A stretch of DNA of 64,000 bases from CAYONZ01 sp964405465 (GCA_964405465.1 CAYONZ010000006.1:1-64000), one strand, 5' to 3'. Positions 15,637 through 25,776 are shown, counted from the first letter of the stretch. Translations and numbers: made by a program. The notes: a model not told the origin generated them from the sequence alone.

Positions 15637-18150
15637 ATGGAAACGAGCTTTCAGAAGTATTTGTCTGTCGTTCACCCCGCAATTTCACTGAAGTCGGCAC
15701 AGGCTGTTATTGAGCTCGCCGCAGAGGGGGCGACTGTTCCGTTCATTGCTCGCTACCGAAAAGAAAAGACAGGAAATCTGGATGAAGTAGAGATTCGACA
15801 GGTTATTGAAGCCAACGAAACTCTCAATGAGATTAATAAACGAAAATTATTTTTGGTAAAAGAAATTGAATCTCAGGGGAATCTAACAGACGAAATTAAA
15901 AAGCGCATCGAAGTGTCGATGGATCTCGGCGAGTTAGAGGAAATCTACCGTCCTTTCAAAAAGAAAAAGAAAACCAAAGCGACAGTTGCCAGAGAAGCGG
16001 GCATCGAACCATTGGCCGATTGGATTTGGGCTCTCGGTCACGGGGAGATCACTGACGAAACCACTCTAGAGGTAAAGGCGAAGGAGTTTCAAAATACGGC
16101 AGCTGGTTTTGTGACATATGAAGAGGTTCTGAAAGGGGCTCAGGACATCATCGTTGAAAAAATCTCGAATAATCCTGACCTGCGTGAGTTTCTGCGCAAT
16201 GATTTTTTTGAAAATGGAAAAATCATTTCAAAGAAAACCAAAGAGTTTAAGCCTCATTCAAAATACGAAATGTATGCTGAGTTTGAGGAGTCAGTAAAGT
16301 CTGTGCAGGAGGCAAAGGCCTCTCACCGATACCTTGCTATGCGACGAGGCTGGAACGAAGGAGAGCTTGCGGTCACGATCGTTGGCGACGAAATTTTGCA
16401 ATTAAAGAAATTTGAAAACTTTGCTTGTACGAAGGGCGAATCGCATGCTGCTCCTTTTCTAAAAAATGCAGCGAAGATTGCTTTGTCGGTACATGTTGTA
16501 CCTTCCATCACCAATGAAGTTCATCGGATTGTGAAAGAGAAGGCCGACAAGGATGCTATTTCGGTATTTGCTGAAAACGTCAGAAAAGTTTTATTGGGAA
16601 GTCCTTTTGGGGCCAAGTGTGTTTTGGGAGTTGACCCTGGATTGCGTACTGGTTGCAAGGTTGCGTTGATTGATAAGCAGGGCAATTTCATTTCGCACAC
16701 GGTGATGCAGATATTGGGCGATGGTGCTGAAGAGAAGGCAAAAACACTATTTTCTGAAGTGACAAAACAAATCAAAATTGACGCGATCGCAGTTGGAAAT
16801 GGAACCGCAGGCCGTGAAACAGAGGCTTTTTTGCGAAAGGTCTTGAAAGAAATTGATGCGACAATTCCAATCATTTTGGTGAGTGAATCTGGAGCCAGTG
16901 TGTACTCCGCTTCGGACGTAGCTCGTGAGGAGTTCCCGGATCTTGACTTAACTGTTCGTGGTGCAATCTCAATTGCACGACGTTTACAAGATCCACTTGC
17001 AGAGTTAGTTAAAGTTGATCCAAAGAGTATTGGTGTTGGGCAGTATCAGCATGATGTGGCTCAGACATCTTTAAAAAAGGGTCTTGAAGAGGTGGTTGAG
17101 TCCTGCGTGAACGGTGTTGGAGTCGATCTTAATACGGCTTCGACCTCACTTTTGTCGTTTGTTGCGGGTATTGGTCCGCAGCTCGCTAAGAACATAGTTG
17201 ATTACCGTAAATCAAATGGCCTGTTTGAAGATCGAAACGATTTGATGAAGGTTCCGCGTTTTTCAACAAAAGTGTTTGAGCAGTGCGCAGGATTTTTGCG
17301 CATTCAAAATGGCAAGGTGTTTCTTGATAGTACAGGAATCCATCCTGAGAGGTATAGTGCGCTTCGAGAAATGGCACATGAAGTTGGAGTGAATATTACG
17401 GCACTTGTTGGAGAAGGTGCTCGTAAACTCAATGAGGTCAGACAGAAATGGGCGACCCTTGTTGGTGAATTTACTTTTGACGACATTGTAAAGGAACTTG
17501 AAAAACCTGGGCGTGACCCACGTGATCCATTTAAAGTATTTAAATTTCGCGATGATATATTTGAAGTCAAAGACCTCAAAGATGGCATGATTTGCCCTGG
17601 TATTGTAACCAATGTGACAAACTTTGGTGCTTTTGTGGATATTGGTGTTCACCAAGATGGACTCGTACATATTTCACAGCTGGCGCATAAGTTTGTCGAT
17701 GATCCCCGCAAGGTCGTGTCGACCGGGGATCAAGTGACGATTAAGGTATTGGGTGTAGATTCAAATAAAAATCAAATTTCTTTAACCATGCTGTTGGATG
17801 AGCGTCCCCAAACAAAGCCCCTTACTGATGATGTCAGGTCTGAAAAACGCCCAGAACGTCGCGAGAATCGAGATGAAGGAGCCCGTCGACCGCGCGAAGC
17901 GGGGGCAGCTGCTCGTTCTGGGCATCGCTCTCAAAATCCAGCGGCAGGTCAGCATCAACAGCAGGAGCAGGGGCGCTCGGGTCAGCACGCAGGTGATGGA
18001 CGTCCTGGAGCGGCTCGTGGCGGTGATTCACGTGGTTCTGGAGATCGAGGTGCGCGACCGCAGCAGGCTCCGCAAGAGCGAAGACCAGCGGCGGCTCCGT
18101 TTAATAATCCATTCGCTGCATTAGCGCAGTTCAATCAAGGGAAAAAATAG
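15637..18150 (+). CDS. tex: Transcription accessory protein Tex
   Basis: Tex is a nucleic-acid-binding S1 protein linked to RNA polymerase and RNA turnover. Domain order is an N-terminal helical region (1-300), a YqgF/RNase H-like domain (about 325-450, VLGVDPGLRTGCKVA), helix-hairpin-helix repeats (about 500-560, FVAGIGPQLAKNIV) and an S1 domain (about 650-720, IVTNVTNFGAFVDIGVHQDG). An unusual tail of about 110 residues rich in Arg, Gln, Gly and Ala follows, probably a disordered RNA-binding extension. Start chosen at ATG 15637, 9 bases after AGAGGGA. Ends before a bidirectional terminator. Confidence 0.95.
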   Translation: METSFQKYLSVVHPAISLKSAQAVIELAAEGATVPFIARYRKEKTGNLDEVEIRQVIEANETLNEINKRKLFLVKEIESQGNLTDEIKKRIEVSMDLGELEEIYRPFKKKKKTKATVAREAGIEPLADWIWALGHGEITDETTLEVKAKEFQNTAAGFVTYEEVLKGAQDIIVEKISNNPDLREFLRNDFFENGKIISKKTKEFKPHSKYEMYAEFEESVKSVQEAKASHRYLAMRRGWNEGELAVTIVGDEILQLKKFENFACTKGESHAAPFLKNAAKIALSVHVVPSITNEVHRIVKEKADKDAISVFAENVRKVLLGSPFGAKCVLGVDPGLRTGCKVALIDKQGNFISHTVMQILGDGAEEKAKTLFSEVTKQIKIDAIAVGNGTAGRETEAFLRKVLKEIDATIPIILVSESGASVYSASDVAREEFPDLDLTVRGAISIARRLQDPLAELVKVDPKSIGVGQYQHDVAQTSLKKGLEEVVESCVNGVGVDLNTASTSLLSFVAGIGPQLAKNIVDYRKSNGLFEDRNDLMKVPRFSTKVFEQCAGFLRIQNGKVFLDSTGIHPERYSALREMAHEVGVNITALVGEGARKLNEVRQKWATLVGEFTFDDIVKELEKPGRDPRDPFKVFKFRDDIFEVKDLKDGMICPGIVTNVTNFGAFVDIGVHQDGLVHISQLAHKFVDDPRKVVSTGDQVTIKVLGVDSNKNQISLTMLLDERPQTKPLTDDVRSEKRPERRENRDEGARRPREAGAAARSGHRSQNPAAGQHQQQEQGRSGQHAGDGRPGAARGGDSRGSGDRGARPQQAPQERRPAAAPFNNPFAALAQFNQGKK

Positions 18151-18182
18151 GTTTCCTAGCGGATCTATTTTGATTTTGAATT

Positions 18183-18213
18183 AAAAAGCTCGTCTGAAAG
18201 GATGAGCTTTTTT
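18183..18213. terminator. Bidirectional terminator between tex and a HAD gene
   Basis: AAAAAGCTCGTC and GATGAGCTTTTTT form a 12-bp stem (one G-U) with a 6-base loop, flanked by A-run and T-run. It serves tex (plus) and the HAD gene (minus), whose stops are 32 and 5 bases away. Confidence 0.88.
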
Positions 18214-18217
18214 GTTT

Positions 18218-18991
18218 TCATTTTAAGAGTGCATTGGCGATTTCGACAAAACCATGGCCACCTTCATTTTGCGTGATGTAGGCGGGTTTGAATTTCAATT
18301 CGTGGAGAAATTTTGAGATATTGGCAACGGCAAACGAGTTTTTAAAAAATGAAAACATGGGTTCATCGTTGGGGGAGTCGCCGGAGAACGCGAACTCGTG
18401 ATTTTTTGCCGTTAGATCCAGCCCGAACTCTCTTTGACAAAACTCTTTGCACATTGTGAGCTTATCGTAATTTCCGAACCATCCATTGACATGAATAGAA
18501 CTGACTTTTGCCGTGGCTCCATATTTTTCGAAAATTTGTACGATGTGTTGAACCTCGGCTTTTTCGAGAGGTTCGACATCTTCGGCAAAATCAACAGCGA
18601 GATCGAGAACCCTACAGAATTGATCAGAAGCTATTGCGGCACCTGGCACATTATGCAAAATATCTTCTTCGATCATTTTCAGTTTTTTGCGATTCTCTTC
18701 TCGTGTCGCCTCGGTCACAAAAAAATGCCGGCGCATTTTTTTGTCGATGTAGCGAAAGTATAAACCGCCGTTCTCGCCGATTACGCCTTCGACTGGCCAA
18801 AAGCGTGCAATCATCTCGCACCAACCAGCCGGTCGTCCTGTCACGGGAATGACTCCGATGCCAGAGTCATGTAGTCTCCAAAGAGCATTGTAAGCATCTG
18901 GAGTAAGTTGGCCGTGGTCGGTGATCGTGTCATCGATATCGGTAAAGAGAAATTTAATTTTTTGTTTGGGGAACTCATTCACTGGTTTCAT
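18218..18991 (-). CDS. HAD-IIB family phosphatase
   Basis: A haloacid dehalogenase superfamily hydrolase with a C2B cap. Motif I is FTDIDDT (nucleophile Asp18, acid/base Asp20), motif II is VTGRP (Thr51), motif III Lys177 and motif IV GDSPNDE (Asp205, Asp209). The DDT...TGRP pattern and cap resemble Cof-type and mannosyl-3-phosphoglycerate or sucrose-phosphate phosphatases. The substrate cannot be told. Single gene, divergent from topA over a 388-base space, 257 aa. Confidence 0.88.
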   Translation of the reverse strand: MKPVNEFPKQKIKFLFTDIDDTITDHGQLTPDAYNALWRLHDSGIGVIPVTGRPAGWCEMIARFWPVEGVIGENGGLYFRYIDKKMRRHFFVTEATREENRKKLKMIEEDILHNVPGAAIASDQFCRVLDLAVDFAEDVEPLEKAEVQHIVQIFEKYGATAKVSSIHVNGWFGNYDKLTMCKEFCQREFGLDLTAKNHEFAFSGDSPNDEPMFSFFKNSFAVANISKFLHELKFKPAYITQNEGGHGFVEIANALLK

Positions 18992-19379
18992 AAATCTATG
19001 GTAACCAACTCACTCTGTTCTGGAAACAAAAATACCCGAATAAAAAAGTGAAGGTGTATTTAGAAGTGGCGCAGGTCTGTTTAGCTGCTTGGTATTCACG
19101 GCCTTTGCCAAAATATTTTGTCGTGCGAACAAGACCATGGCTAGAAATTTGTGACAATTTTTGTGGGCCACTCATTCGAAGTGAAGATGGGCGATTGAAT
19201 GATGCGTGTTTTCTGATGTGAGGTCTTTGGTCCAGTATCATGGGCGTGGGGTAGTCCTAACTTGTGAAAGTTTGAAGGAGACGTGTAGGTTCTTACTATG
19301 CGTCAGAATTTTCGCTTGTCTTAAAACTTGATACGGCTCATTTTACAAATTGATCCTAAATTTCGGAGATCACAATTGA
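18992..19379. other. Divergent intergenic region (HAD / topA)
   Basis: No gene seen. The region should carry promoters for both flanking genes. A weak candidate for topA is TTGAAG followed after 16 bases by TACTAT (near 19272-19299). A minus-strand frame at 18996-19241 has no ribosome site or family resemblance. Confidence 0.4.
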
Positions 19380-22196
19380 ATGGCTAAGAAAATTTCTGCA
19401 GGAAAAAAACTAGTTGTGGTGGAGTCTCCCACAAAAGCAAAAACGATTCGAAAGTTTTTGGGTAAAGACTATATTGTTGAGTCTTGCATGGGGCACGTTC
19501 GCGATTTGCCCCAGTCGGCCAAGGACATTCCTGAAAAAGTAAAAAAGCAACCCTGGGCAACTTTGGGTGTAGATGTTGATCATGAGTTTGAGCCCATCTA
19601 TTGTGTGCCTAAAAATAAAACCAAAGTTGTAAAACAACTTCGGGACGCGTTGGCTGAAGCTGATGAACTGATTCTCGCAACGGACGAAGACCGCGAAGGA
19701 GAGAGTATCAGTTGGCATTTGATCGAAGTGTTGAAACCAAAAGTTCCGTATAAAAGAATGGTGTTTCATGAGATCACGAAAGAAGCCATCGAAGATGCGT
19801 TAGGTGAGTTTCGCGATATCAACTTCAATTTAGTGAAGGCCCAAGAGGCTCGTCGAATACTGGATCGTTTGGTCGGCTACACCATTTCTCCATTGCTATG
19901 GAAAAAAGTGGCATATGGGTTGTCTGCGGGACGTGTGCAATCAGTTGCTGTGCGATTGATAGTTGAAAAAGAACAAGAACGATTGAAGTTTAAAAAATCT
20001 GAATATTTTGGAGTTGCAGCTGTCTGTGACAAAGACAAGGTGCAGTTTGAATCTAAACTTCTTTCGGTGGAAGGGAAGCGGGTTGCAACGGGCAAGGATT
20101 TTGATGCAGACACTGGGGGACTTCTTGCCGATAAAAAAACTGAGTTATTTTTGCTGTCCAAAGAGCAAGCAATCAAAATCAGCAACTCAGTCGCTGGTAA
20201 ATCCTGGAAGGTCATTGAAGCTGAGGAAAAACCGTTTTCACGTAAACCACCGGCACCTTTTATCACAAGTACTTTGCAGCAGGAGGCAAATAGAAAGCTA
20301 GGCATGGGAGCACGTGAGGCTATGCAGGTGGCGCAGAACCTATATGAGCAAGGTTTCATCACCTATATGCGTACCGATTCGACGTTTTTGTCACAGCAAG
20401 CTCTTTCGGCCTCGCGCAAAAGAATAGTGCAACTCTATGGCAAAGAGTACCTACCCGACGAACCTCGAACTTATGAAGGCAAAAAAGTTAAGGGAGCACA
20501 AGAAGCTCACGAAGCTATTCGTCCAGCTGGGACCGAGTTTCCTACACCCGAAGAAACTGGGTTGAGTGGACCTCAGCTAAAACTTTATGAGTTGATTTGG
20601 ATGCGAACTATGGCCAGCCAAATGGTCAATTCAAGGCAAAAGCAGGTGAGTGTTCGCTTTGCGATTGAGGCAAATATTTTCGGTGCGAGCGGTATGACCA
20701 TCGAATTCCCAGGATTTTTGCGGGCCTATGTTGAGGGGAAAGATGACGAGAATGCGGCGCTTGAAGAGCGCGAGGTTCGCTTGCCACAAATGAATGTGAA
20801 TGACCCAGTTCGCTGTGAAAAATCTGAAGCAACAGAGCATGAAACTAAACCTCCTGCCCGATTTACTGAAGCCAGCTTGGTACAGACGATGGAAAAAGAG
20901 GGGATCGGACGCCCCTCAACTTATGCGGCCGTTATTTCAACCATCATCGATCGAGGTTATGTTAAGAAAATTCAAAATGCATTGGCTCCCACATTCACGG
21001 CGATGGTTGTTGCAAAGCTTTTGCAAAAACATCTTCCTCAGTATGTTGACCTTGGATTCACCAGTGAAATGGAGCGTTCTCTGGACGATATCGCTGAAGG
21101 GGACCTTGAGTCGGTCAAGTATTTGAAGACGATCTATTTTGGTGATCGTGGACTGAAGAAATCGGTCGAGCAGCAAGAAAAAAAGATTGATGCCGATGAA
21201 GCGAGATCTGTGGACTTGCCAGGATTTAAGGATATGAGCTTTCGCGTAGGTAGATATGGAGCCTATGTCATACGAACGGATAAATCTTCTGGTGAAGAGG
21301 TGAGCGCCTCAATACCAGAGAGTGTGGCTCCTGCAGATATGACTGTTGAGTCGGCAAATAAGTTGATCGATCAAAAGATCAATGGGCAGGATGCTCTGGG
21401 CAAGCATCCAAAAACTGGGGAAGCAATCTATGTGTTGACTGGTCGTTATGGACCATACGTTCAGTTGGGTGAGGCCGCAGGCGAAGGGGCAAAGCCAAAG
21501 CGAGTGTCAATTCCTCCGACCATGTCTGTGGAATCAGTAGGAATTGATCAGGCCCTCCAGCTTCTCGAACTTCCGAAACTATTGGGTCAGCATCCTGATA
21601 CCAAAAAAGACATTAAAGTGGGGTTGGGACGCTTCGGGCCGTATGTCGTTTGTGACGGAGATTTTCGCTCAATCCCTAAGACTGATAATCTCTTCACGAT
21701 TACCTTTGAACGAGCGTTTGAGCTTTTGAGTCAGCCGAAGAAGGGTCGTGGGCAAGTTACGCCAATCAAGGTTTTTGGTTCCCATCCTGAAACCAAAGAT
21801 GAGGTGGCTTTGTTTAGTGGTCGCTACGGTCCGTATGTAAAAGCAGGTAAGGTCAATGTTTCACTTCCAGAAGGTGTGACGGTCGAGGCACTCACCTTTG
21901 AAAAGGCTCTTGAGCTTTTGGCGGCTAAAATTTCAGCTGGTGGAGGAGCTAAGGGGAAAGGAAAGTCCTCTGGTGAACCCACTAAAAAAACTGCAGCCAA
22001 GAAAAAAAGCATCGCCAAGAAAAAAGTCGAAGCCCAGGATGAGTCGATCGTAGAGAATAGTCCGTCGCTAAAAAAAATTAAGGAAGCCAGTAAAAGTCCC
22101 GAAAAAAAACCAACGTCGATCGCGAAAAAAGGAAATTCGGCGAAAGCAAAGCTACTTAAAGTATCGAAAGTAGTAGGGAAAAAGAAAAAGAAGTAG
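19380..22196 (+). CDS. topA: DNA topoisomerase I
   Basis: Type IA topoisomerase that relaxes negative supercoils. The Toprim domain begins KLVVVESPTKAKTI and contains the acidic DEDREGES motif. The catalytic Tyr is in GFITYMRTDST. The C-terminus lacks Cys4 zinc ribbons and instead has four Toprim_C repeats with GRYGAYV or GRYGPYV motifs (about residues 620-850), followed by a tail of about 70 residues rich in Lys and Ser (KKKSIAKKK, VVGKKKKK). Such tails help DNA binding and processivity in some bacteria. Length 938 aa. A GGAG ribosome site precedes the ATG. Confidence 0.97.
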   Translation: MAKKISAGKKLVVVESPTKAKTIRKFLGKDYIVESCMGHVRDLPQSAKDIPEKVKKQPWATLGVDVDHEFEPIYCVPKNKTKVVKQLRDALAEADELILATDEDREGESISWHLIEVLKPKVPYKRMVFHEITKEAIEDALGEFRDINFNLVKAQEARRILDRLVGYTISPLLWKKVAYGLSAGRVQSVAVRLIVEKEQERLKFKKSEYFGVAAVCDKDKVQFESKLLSVEGKRVATGKDFDADTGGLLADKKTELFLLSKEQAIKISNSVAGKSWKVIEAEEKPFSRKPPAPFITSTLQQEANRKLGMGAREAMQVAQNLYEQGFITYMRTDSTFLSQQALSASRKRIVQLYGKEYLPDEPRTYEGKKVKGAQEAHEAIRPAGTEFPTPEETGLSGPQLKLYELIWMRTMASQMVNSRQKQVSVRFAIEANIFGASGMTIEFPGFLRAYVEGKDDENAALEEREVRLPQMNVNDPVRCEKSEATEHETKPPARFTEASLVQTMEKEGIGRPSTYAAVISTIIDRGYVKKIQNALAPTFTAMVVAKLLQKHLPQYVDLGFTSEMERSLDDIAEGDLESVKYLKTIYFGDRGLKKSVEQQEKKIDADEARSVDLPGFKDMSFRVGRYGAYVIRTDKSSGEEVSASIPESVAPADMTVESANKLIDQKINGQDALGKHPKTGEAIYVLTGRYGPYVQLGEAAGEGAKPKRVSIPPTMSVESVGIDQALQLLELPKLLGQHPDTKKDIKVGLGRFGPYVVCDGDFRSIPKTDNLFTITFERAFELLSQPKKGRGQVTPIKVFGSHPETKDEVALFSGRYGPYVKAGKVNVSLPEGVTVEALTFEKALELLAAKISAGGGAKGKGKSSGEPTKKTAAKKKSIAKKKVEAQDESIVENSPSLKKIKEASKSPEKKPTSIAKKGNSAKAKLLKVSKVVGKKKKK

Positions 22197-22283
22197 GCTG
22201 GTGTGATTCGTTGCGTTATTCGCAAGGGTATGATACAATCCTTTGTGAATTCAAGGCTTTATGGGCCTTGAGGCCGAGGGACT

Positions 22284-23234
22284 GTGAAACGATTGTTAGA
22301 ATCAATTAAAACTAATTTTCCATTATTTCCATCAAGTGGGCACAGCCAGTTGGAACTACCCATTGCGCGTGAGATCTCACAGGACCGGAACTTTGAGCGT
22401 GGCGGCCGTAGCTTTTATTTTTTCGATTTTGACGACAATGTCGCATTTTTAACTACGCCTTCATATATTTTTCATCGAGATACAAAAAGAGAGTTGATTC
22501 TTTCTAGTGGTGAGTTTGCGCAAGTTCATCGTTCTATAGGGCGAACAGGACCTTATCGTGACTATGTTATCGACTACTGTGATCGGACGGGGACTTTTCG
22601 CAATTTTCGAGATCAAGAACTCTCATGGCTTGAGCGTGTTGTAGGTAAGAAGCAAATGTTTGTGCAAGATTTAGCGGCAGCTCTTGGTCGGCCAGATCTT
22701 GAGTGGAAGGGTCCCAGTTGGTCTTGTTTTTACCATGCCAGTTTGAATCAGCGCCCTGTATCGGTGATCACCGCTCGCGGTCATCACCCCATCACGATTC
22801 GCGAAGCTATAGGACTTTTTGTGAAGGAAAAACATCTTCCGCAAGAGCCGAATTTTTTAAGTATTTTTCCGGTCTCAAATAAGACGGTGAGGCAGCAGTT
22901 GGGAGATGTCGATGGAAAGGCCTCGGTGGCCGAACTGAAAAAACGAGCTATTCGAGCTTCAGTTGAGCTGGCAATAGAGCGCTATGGCTACAACTCTCAT
23001 CATCGTTTCGGAATGTCAGATGACGATCCACACAATATTGAACTTATTTTTTCTGCTATGAAAGATCTTAAGGGCGACTATCCTGAAATGTCTTTCTTTG
23101 TGATTGAAACTCAGGGCGGGCGCTTTGTGAAGTGGGAGGTCTTTAGTGACCATCAAGAGGCCACTCTTTGCTCTTCGGATCTTGGAGAAAAAGCCTTTGA
23201 GCAAATGACTTTATTTTCAGGCTCTTCATCTTAA
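22284..23234 (+). CDS. HAD-like protein of unknown function (316 aa)
   Basis: Not assigned to a known family, but HAD-type motifs are in the right order: FFDFDDNV (Asp48, Asp50; Asn51 after the motif is unusual), SVITARGH (Thr163, motif II), SNKTVRQQ (possible motif III Lys) and GMSDDDPHN (Asp246-248, motif IV). The N-terminal 40 residues are additional, and the region between motifs I and II is long (a cap). Start is GTG 22284. It may be a phosphatase on a nucleotide or sugar; the C-terminal part (FVIETQGGRFVKWEVF) is unknown. It follows topA by 87 bases. Confidence 0.65.
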   Translation: MKRLLESIKTNFPLFPSSGHSQLELPIAREISQDRNFERGGRSFYFFDFDDNVAFLTTPSYIFHRDTKRELILSSGEFAQVHRSIGRTGPYRDYVIDYCDRTGTFRNFRDQELSWLERVVGKKQMFVQDLAAALGRPDLEWKGPSWSCFYHASLNQRPVSVITARGHHPITIREAIGLFVKEKHLPQEPNFLSIFPVSNKTVRQQLGDVDGKASVAELKKRAIRASVELAIERYGYNSHHRFGMSDDDPHNIELIFSAMKDLKGDYPEMSFFVIETQGGRFVKWEVFSDHQEATLCSSDLGEKAFEQMTLFSGSSS

Positions 23235-23437
23235 AATCAAAAAAATGTGGTTACCCATTTTGCCCTGGACCTTAGTCTTGAGGTTGTGGCGTTGGAGACA
23301 ATGGATCACTCGCCTAGAGGCTTGATGTGGAATTTTCAGACTTTCAACTGGATTTCAAGCATTGCAATACCGATACGTTTTTGTAGCAGTGTATGATAGA
23401 GATGGTGCGTTGACGACAACGTGATTGAAAGGCAGCT

Positions 23438-25459
23438 ATGAAGAAGTCATTGGTAGTTTTGTTTCTCCTCGTATTATCGGTTCGCTCTTTGGCAAGTGAT
23501 GATCTCAGTTGCTCGGAGGTTTATAAAATCGAGAAACGATTTCTCAAAATGCACGTACTCTACGATGCGAAAACAGAAAAAAAAGATCTGGATAAGCGGA
23601 CGATTGATCAGTATGTCAAGCGTCTGGATCCGTCTAAACTTTATTTGTTTGGCAATGACGTGGAGGACATCAAGTCAAAAATGGGTGGTCTTTCTAGTAA
23701 AATTCAAGAAGGCAATTGCCGATTTTTAGATGAGGTTCAGGGTCTCTTGCTTAAAAGAACCGAACAACGGGTGAAATTTGCTAAAGAGACTTTGGCAAAA
23801 AAAGACTTCAATGTCGATAAGAAGACCAAGCTGGTGCTGGATCCAGATGTGCGAAAATATGCGGCGACAAAGGCCGAAGCAGATGCCTTTCACAAAAAAT
23901 ATTTGCAGTTTCAGTTATCTAACTACATCGCAACTGGGATGAAGCTTGAAGAAGCCAAAGAGACCGTATCGAAATACTATGATCGCCTATTAAAGCGTGT
24001 CACTGAGACCAAAGATGATGAAATCTATGCTGGATTTTTGGATTCTTTCGGGCGAGCGCTTGATCCGCACTCGAATTATTTTTCCCAAGATGCGTGGACG
24101 GATTTCCAGATCAGTATGCGATTGTCGCTGGATGGGATTGGCGCAAACTTGAGTTCCCAAGATGGTTTTACAGTGATCGAGCAGTTGATTCCAGGAGGTG
24201 CTGCAGCAAAGTCTGGAATGTTACAGCCGCAGGACAAAATCGTAGCGGTAGGACAGGTTGAAGACGGTCAACCCAAAGAAATGGAAAACGTCGTTGAAAT
24301 GGATCTGCGTGACGTGGTGAAACGTATTCGCGGCCCTAAGGGATCAAAGGTTCGTTTGACGATTCAAAGAAAAACGCCAAAGGGCAAAGATCAGTTTACC
24401 GTGACACTGGTTCGAGACAAAATAAATCTCGAAGATGAGGCGGCGTCGATTCAGTATGTCGAAAAAGAAATTCTCGGTGAAAAGAAAAAAATTGCGGTGT
24501 TGAATCTTCCCACTTTTTACGCGGGAGAAGGCCGCTCTTCTGCGCAAGACATGCGTAAGCTTGTACGTGAGGCACGTGAAAAAGGCGCGAAAGGAATGGT
24601 TTTAGATTTGGCCGTGAATGGCGGGGGATCGTTAGAAGATGCCGTTCGTATTGCTGGCTTGTTTTTTAAAACAGGAAATGTTGTTAAGCAGTCTGTAAAG
24701 GATCCTGATCAAGAAGAGTTGGTATTGGACGATGTCGACCCAGCTGTCGATTGGTCACTTCCACTTGTTGTCTTAACCAGTCGAATTTCGGCAAGCGCAT
24801 CAGAGATTGTTGCCGGAACTTTGAAGGACTATCAGCGGGCGGTCATTGTTGGCGGCGATCATACCTTTGGCAAAGGCAGCGTGCAGCAGGTGGTGCCTAT
24901 TCCTGGCTTGGGTGCGCTGAAGGTGACCGTGGGAATGTTCTTTACTCCAGGAGGATACTCGACTCAACATCGGGGAGTGGAAGGCGACATTGTTTTACCA
25001 GGTCCGTTTTCAACCAAAGATGTGGGTGAGAAAAGCTTAGATTATTCGTTGCCTCCTCGAAAAATTGCCGCGTTCAAATCTGAAGATGCCTATGTCAGTG
25101 AGGGGTCAGATGCTTGGATGAAGGTTGACGGTAAGGCAATCGAGACTCTGCGAACCAAGTCGGTCGCGCGAGTGGCGAATTCTGATGAGTTTAAAAAGAT
25201 TCAAAAAGACCTGAAAAAAATTGGTCCTAAAGGGAAAATTTTTAAACTTGAAGAGGCCTTTAATGATGCTAAAGAGAAAAAGTCAGAGAAGGATCAAAAA
25301 AAGTCTTTGTCTGCTGAAGAAAAAATTGCTGAATATTTGAAAAGAGCAGATCTCAATGAGGCCGAGAATGTATTGGTGGATCTGATTGAGTATCAAAATA
25401 AGGTGGCGATTAAGTTGGGGTCCAAAGGAAAGGGCTCGCCGCAGGCGGAGCGCGACTGA
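23438..25459 (+). CDS. prc: Tail-specific (C-terminal processing) protease
   Basis: Periplasmic serine protease of family S41 that degrades proteins with exposed nonpolar C-termini. It has a signal peptide (1-19, cleavage SLA-SD), an N-terminal helical domain (20-230), a PDZ domain (about 230-330), and the S41 core with SRISASASEI (nucleophile Ser in 451-455) and FGKG (catalytic Lys479). The C-terminal DUF3340-like helical region is Lys-rich. At 673 aa it is the long Prc/Tsp type, like E. coli Prc (682). In Gram-negative cells it often trims lipoproteins and peptidoglycan hydrolases. Confidence 0.95.
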   Translation: MKKSLVVLFLLVLSVRSLASDDLSCSEVYKIEKRFLKMHVLYDAKTEKKDLDKRTIDQYVKRLDPSKLYLFGNDVEDIKSKMGGLSSKIQEGNCRFLDEVQGLLLKRTEQRVKFAKETLAKKDFNVDKKTKLVLDPDVRKYAATKAEADAFHKKYLQFQLSNYIATGMKLEEAKETVSKYYDRLLKRVTETKDDEIYAGFLDSFGRALDPHSNYFSQDAWTDFQISMRLSLDGIGANLSSQDGFTVIEQLIPGGAAAKSGMLQPQDKIVAVGQVEDGQPKEMENVVEMDLRDVVKRIRGPKGSKVRLTIQRKTPKGKDQFTVTLVRDKINLEDEAASIQYVEKEILGEKKKIAVLNLPTFYAGEGRSSAQDMRKLVREAREKGAKGMVLDLAVNGGGSLEDAVRIAGLFFKTGNVVKQSVKDPDQEELVLDDVDPAVDWSLPLVVLTSRISASASEIVAGTLKDYQRAVIVGGDHTFGKGSVQQVVPIPGLGALKVTVGMFFTPGGYSTQHRGVEGDIVLPGPFSTKDVGEKSLDYSLPPRKIAAFKSEDAYVSEGSDAWMKVDGKAIETLRTKSVARVANSDEFKKIQKDLKKIGPKGKIFKLEEAFNDAKEKKSEKDQKKSLSAEEKIAEYLKRADLNEAENVLVDLIEYQNKVAIKLGSKGKGSPQAERD

Positions 25460-25547
25460 GTATCCGTGTGCAATCGTGCGCATTTGTTGGGACTTGCTTT
25501 TTTGGTGGTGAAAAGTGTCATGGACGGTGTCGCTCTAGCATGACAGA

Positions 25548-25583
25548 GAAGATGGCAGTGAAGATGGCAGTGATCATGATAGT
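25548..25583. repeat. 12-bp tandem repeat, three units
   Basis: GAAGATGGCAGT occurs twice in tandem (25548-25559, 25560-25571) and is followed by a diverged third unit GATCATGATAGT (25572-25583). It lies in the 317-base noncoding space after prc, where I see no gene. Function unknown. Confidence 0.75.
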
Positions 25584-25620
25584 GAATGTGACATAAAATT
25601 TGCTGGCATTGAAAGTTTCC

Positions 25621-25642
25621 GGTCCCGTTCAAAACGGGGCCT
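25621..25642 (+). terminator. Hairpin downstream of prc
   Basis: GGTCCCGT and ACGGGGCC pair around TCAAA with one G-U, followed by only three T. It is 160 bases after prc. It may be a weak terminator before the E1 alpha operon. Confidence 0.4.
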
Positions 25643-25776
25643 TTAAACACCAGGATTAATACATAAGAAAACTGAACTCCTTGCATGAAATAAAGGCGGT
25701 CCTTCAGTTTGACAAAGCCAAGGGTGCTTAGTACCCCTTTTAATAAGAGAAAATTAATGAATCTTACAAAGGAAAT

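Noticed and set aside
18996..19241. Minus-strand 81-codon frame upstream of topA
   Set aside because: No ribosome site and no recognisable pattern; occupies the divergent promoter region.
25709..25740. TTGACA promoter with AAGGG/CCCTT dyad before E1 alpha
   Set aside because: The -35 is perfect, but no acceptable -10 lies 16-18 bases downstream, so I did not call a promoter. A dyad-overlapped site remains possible.
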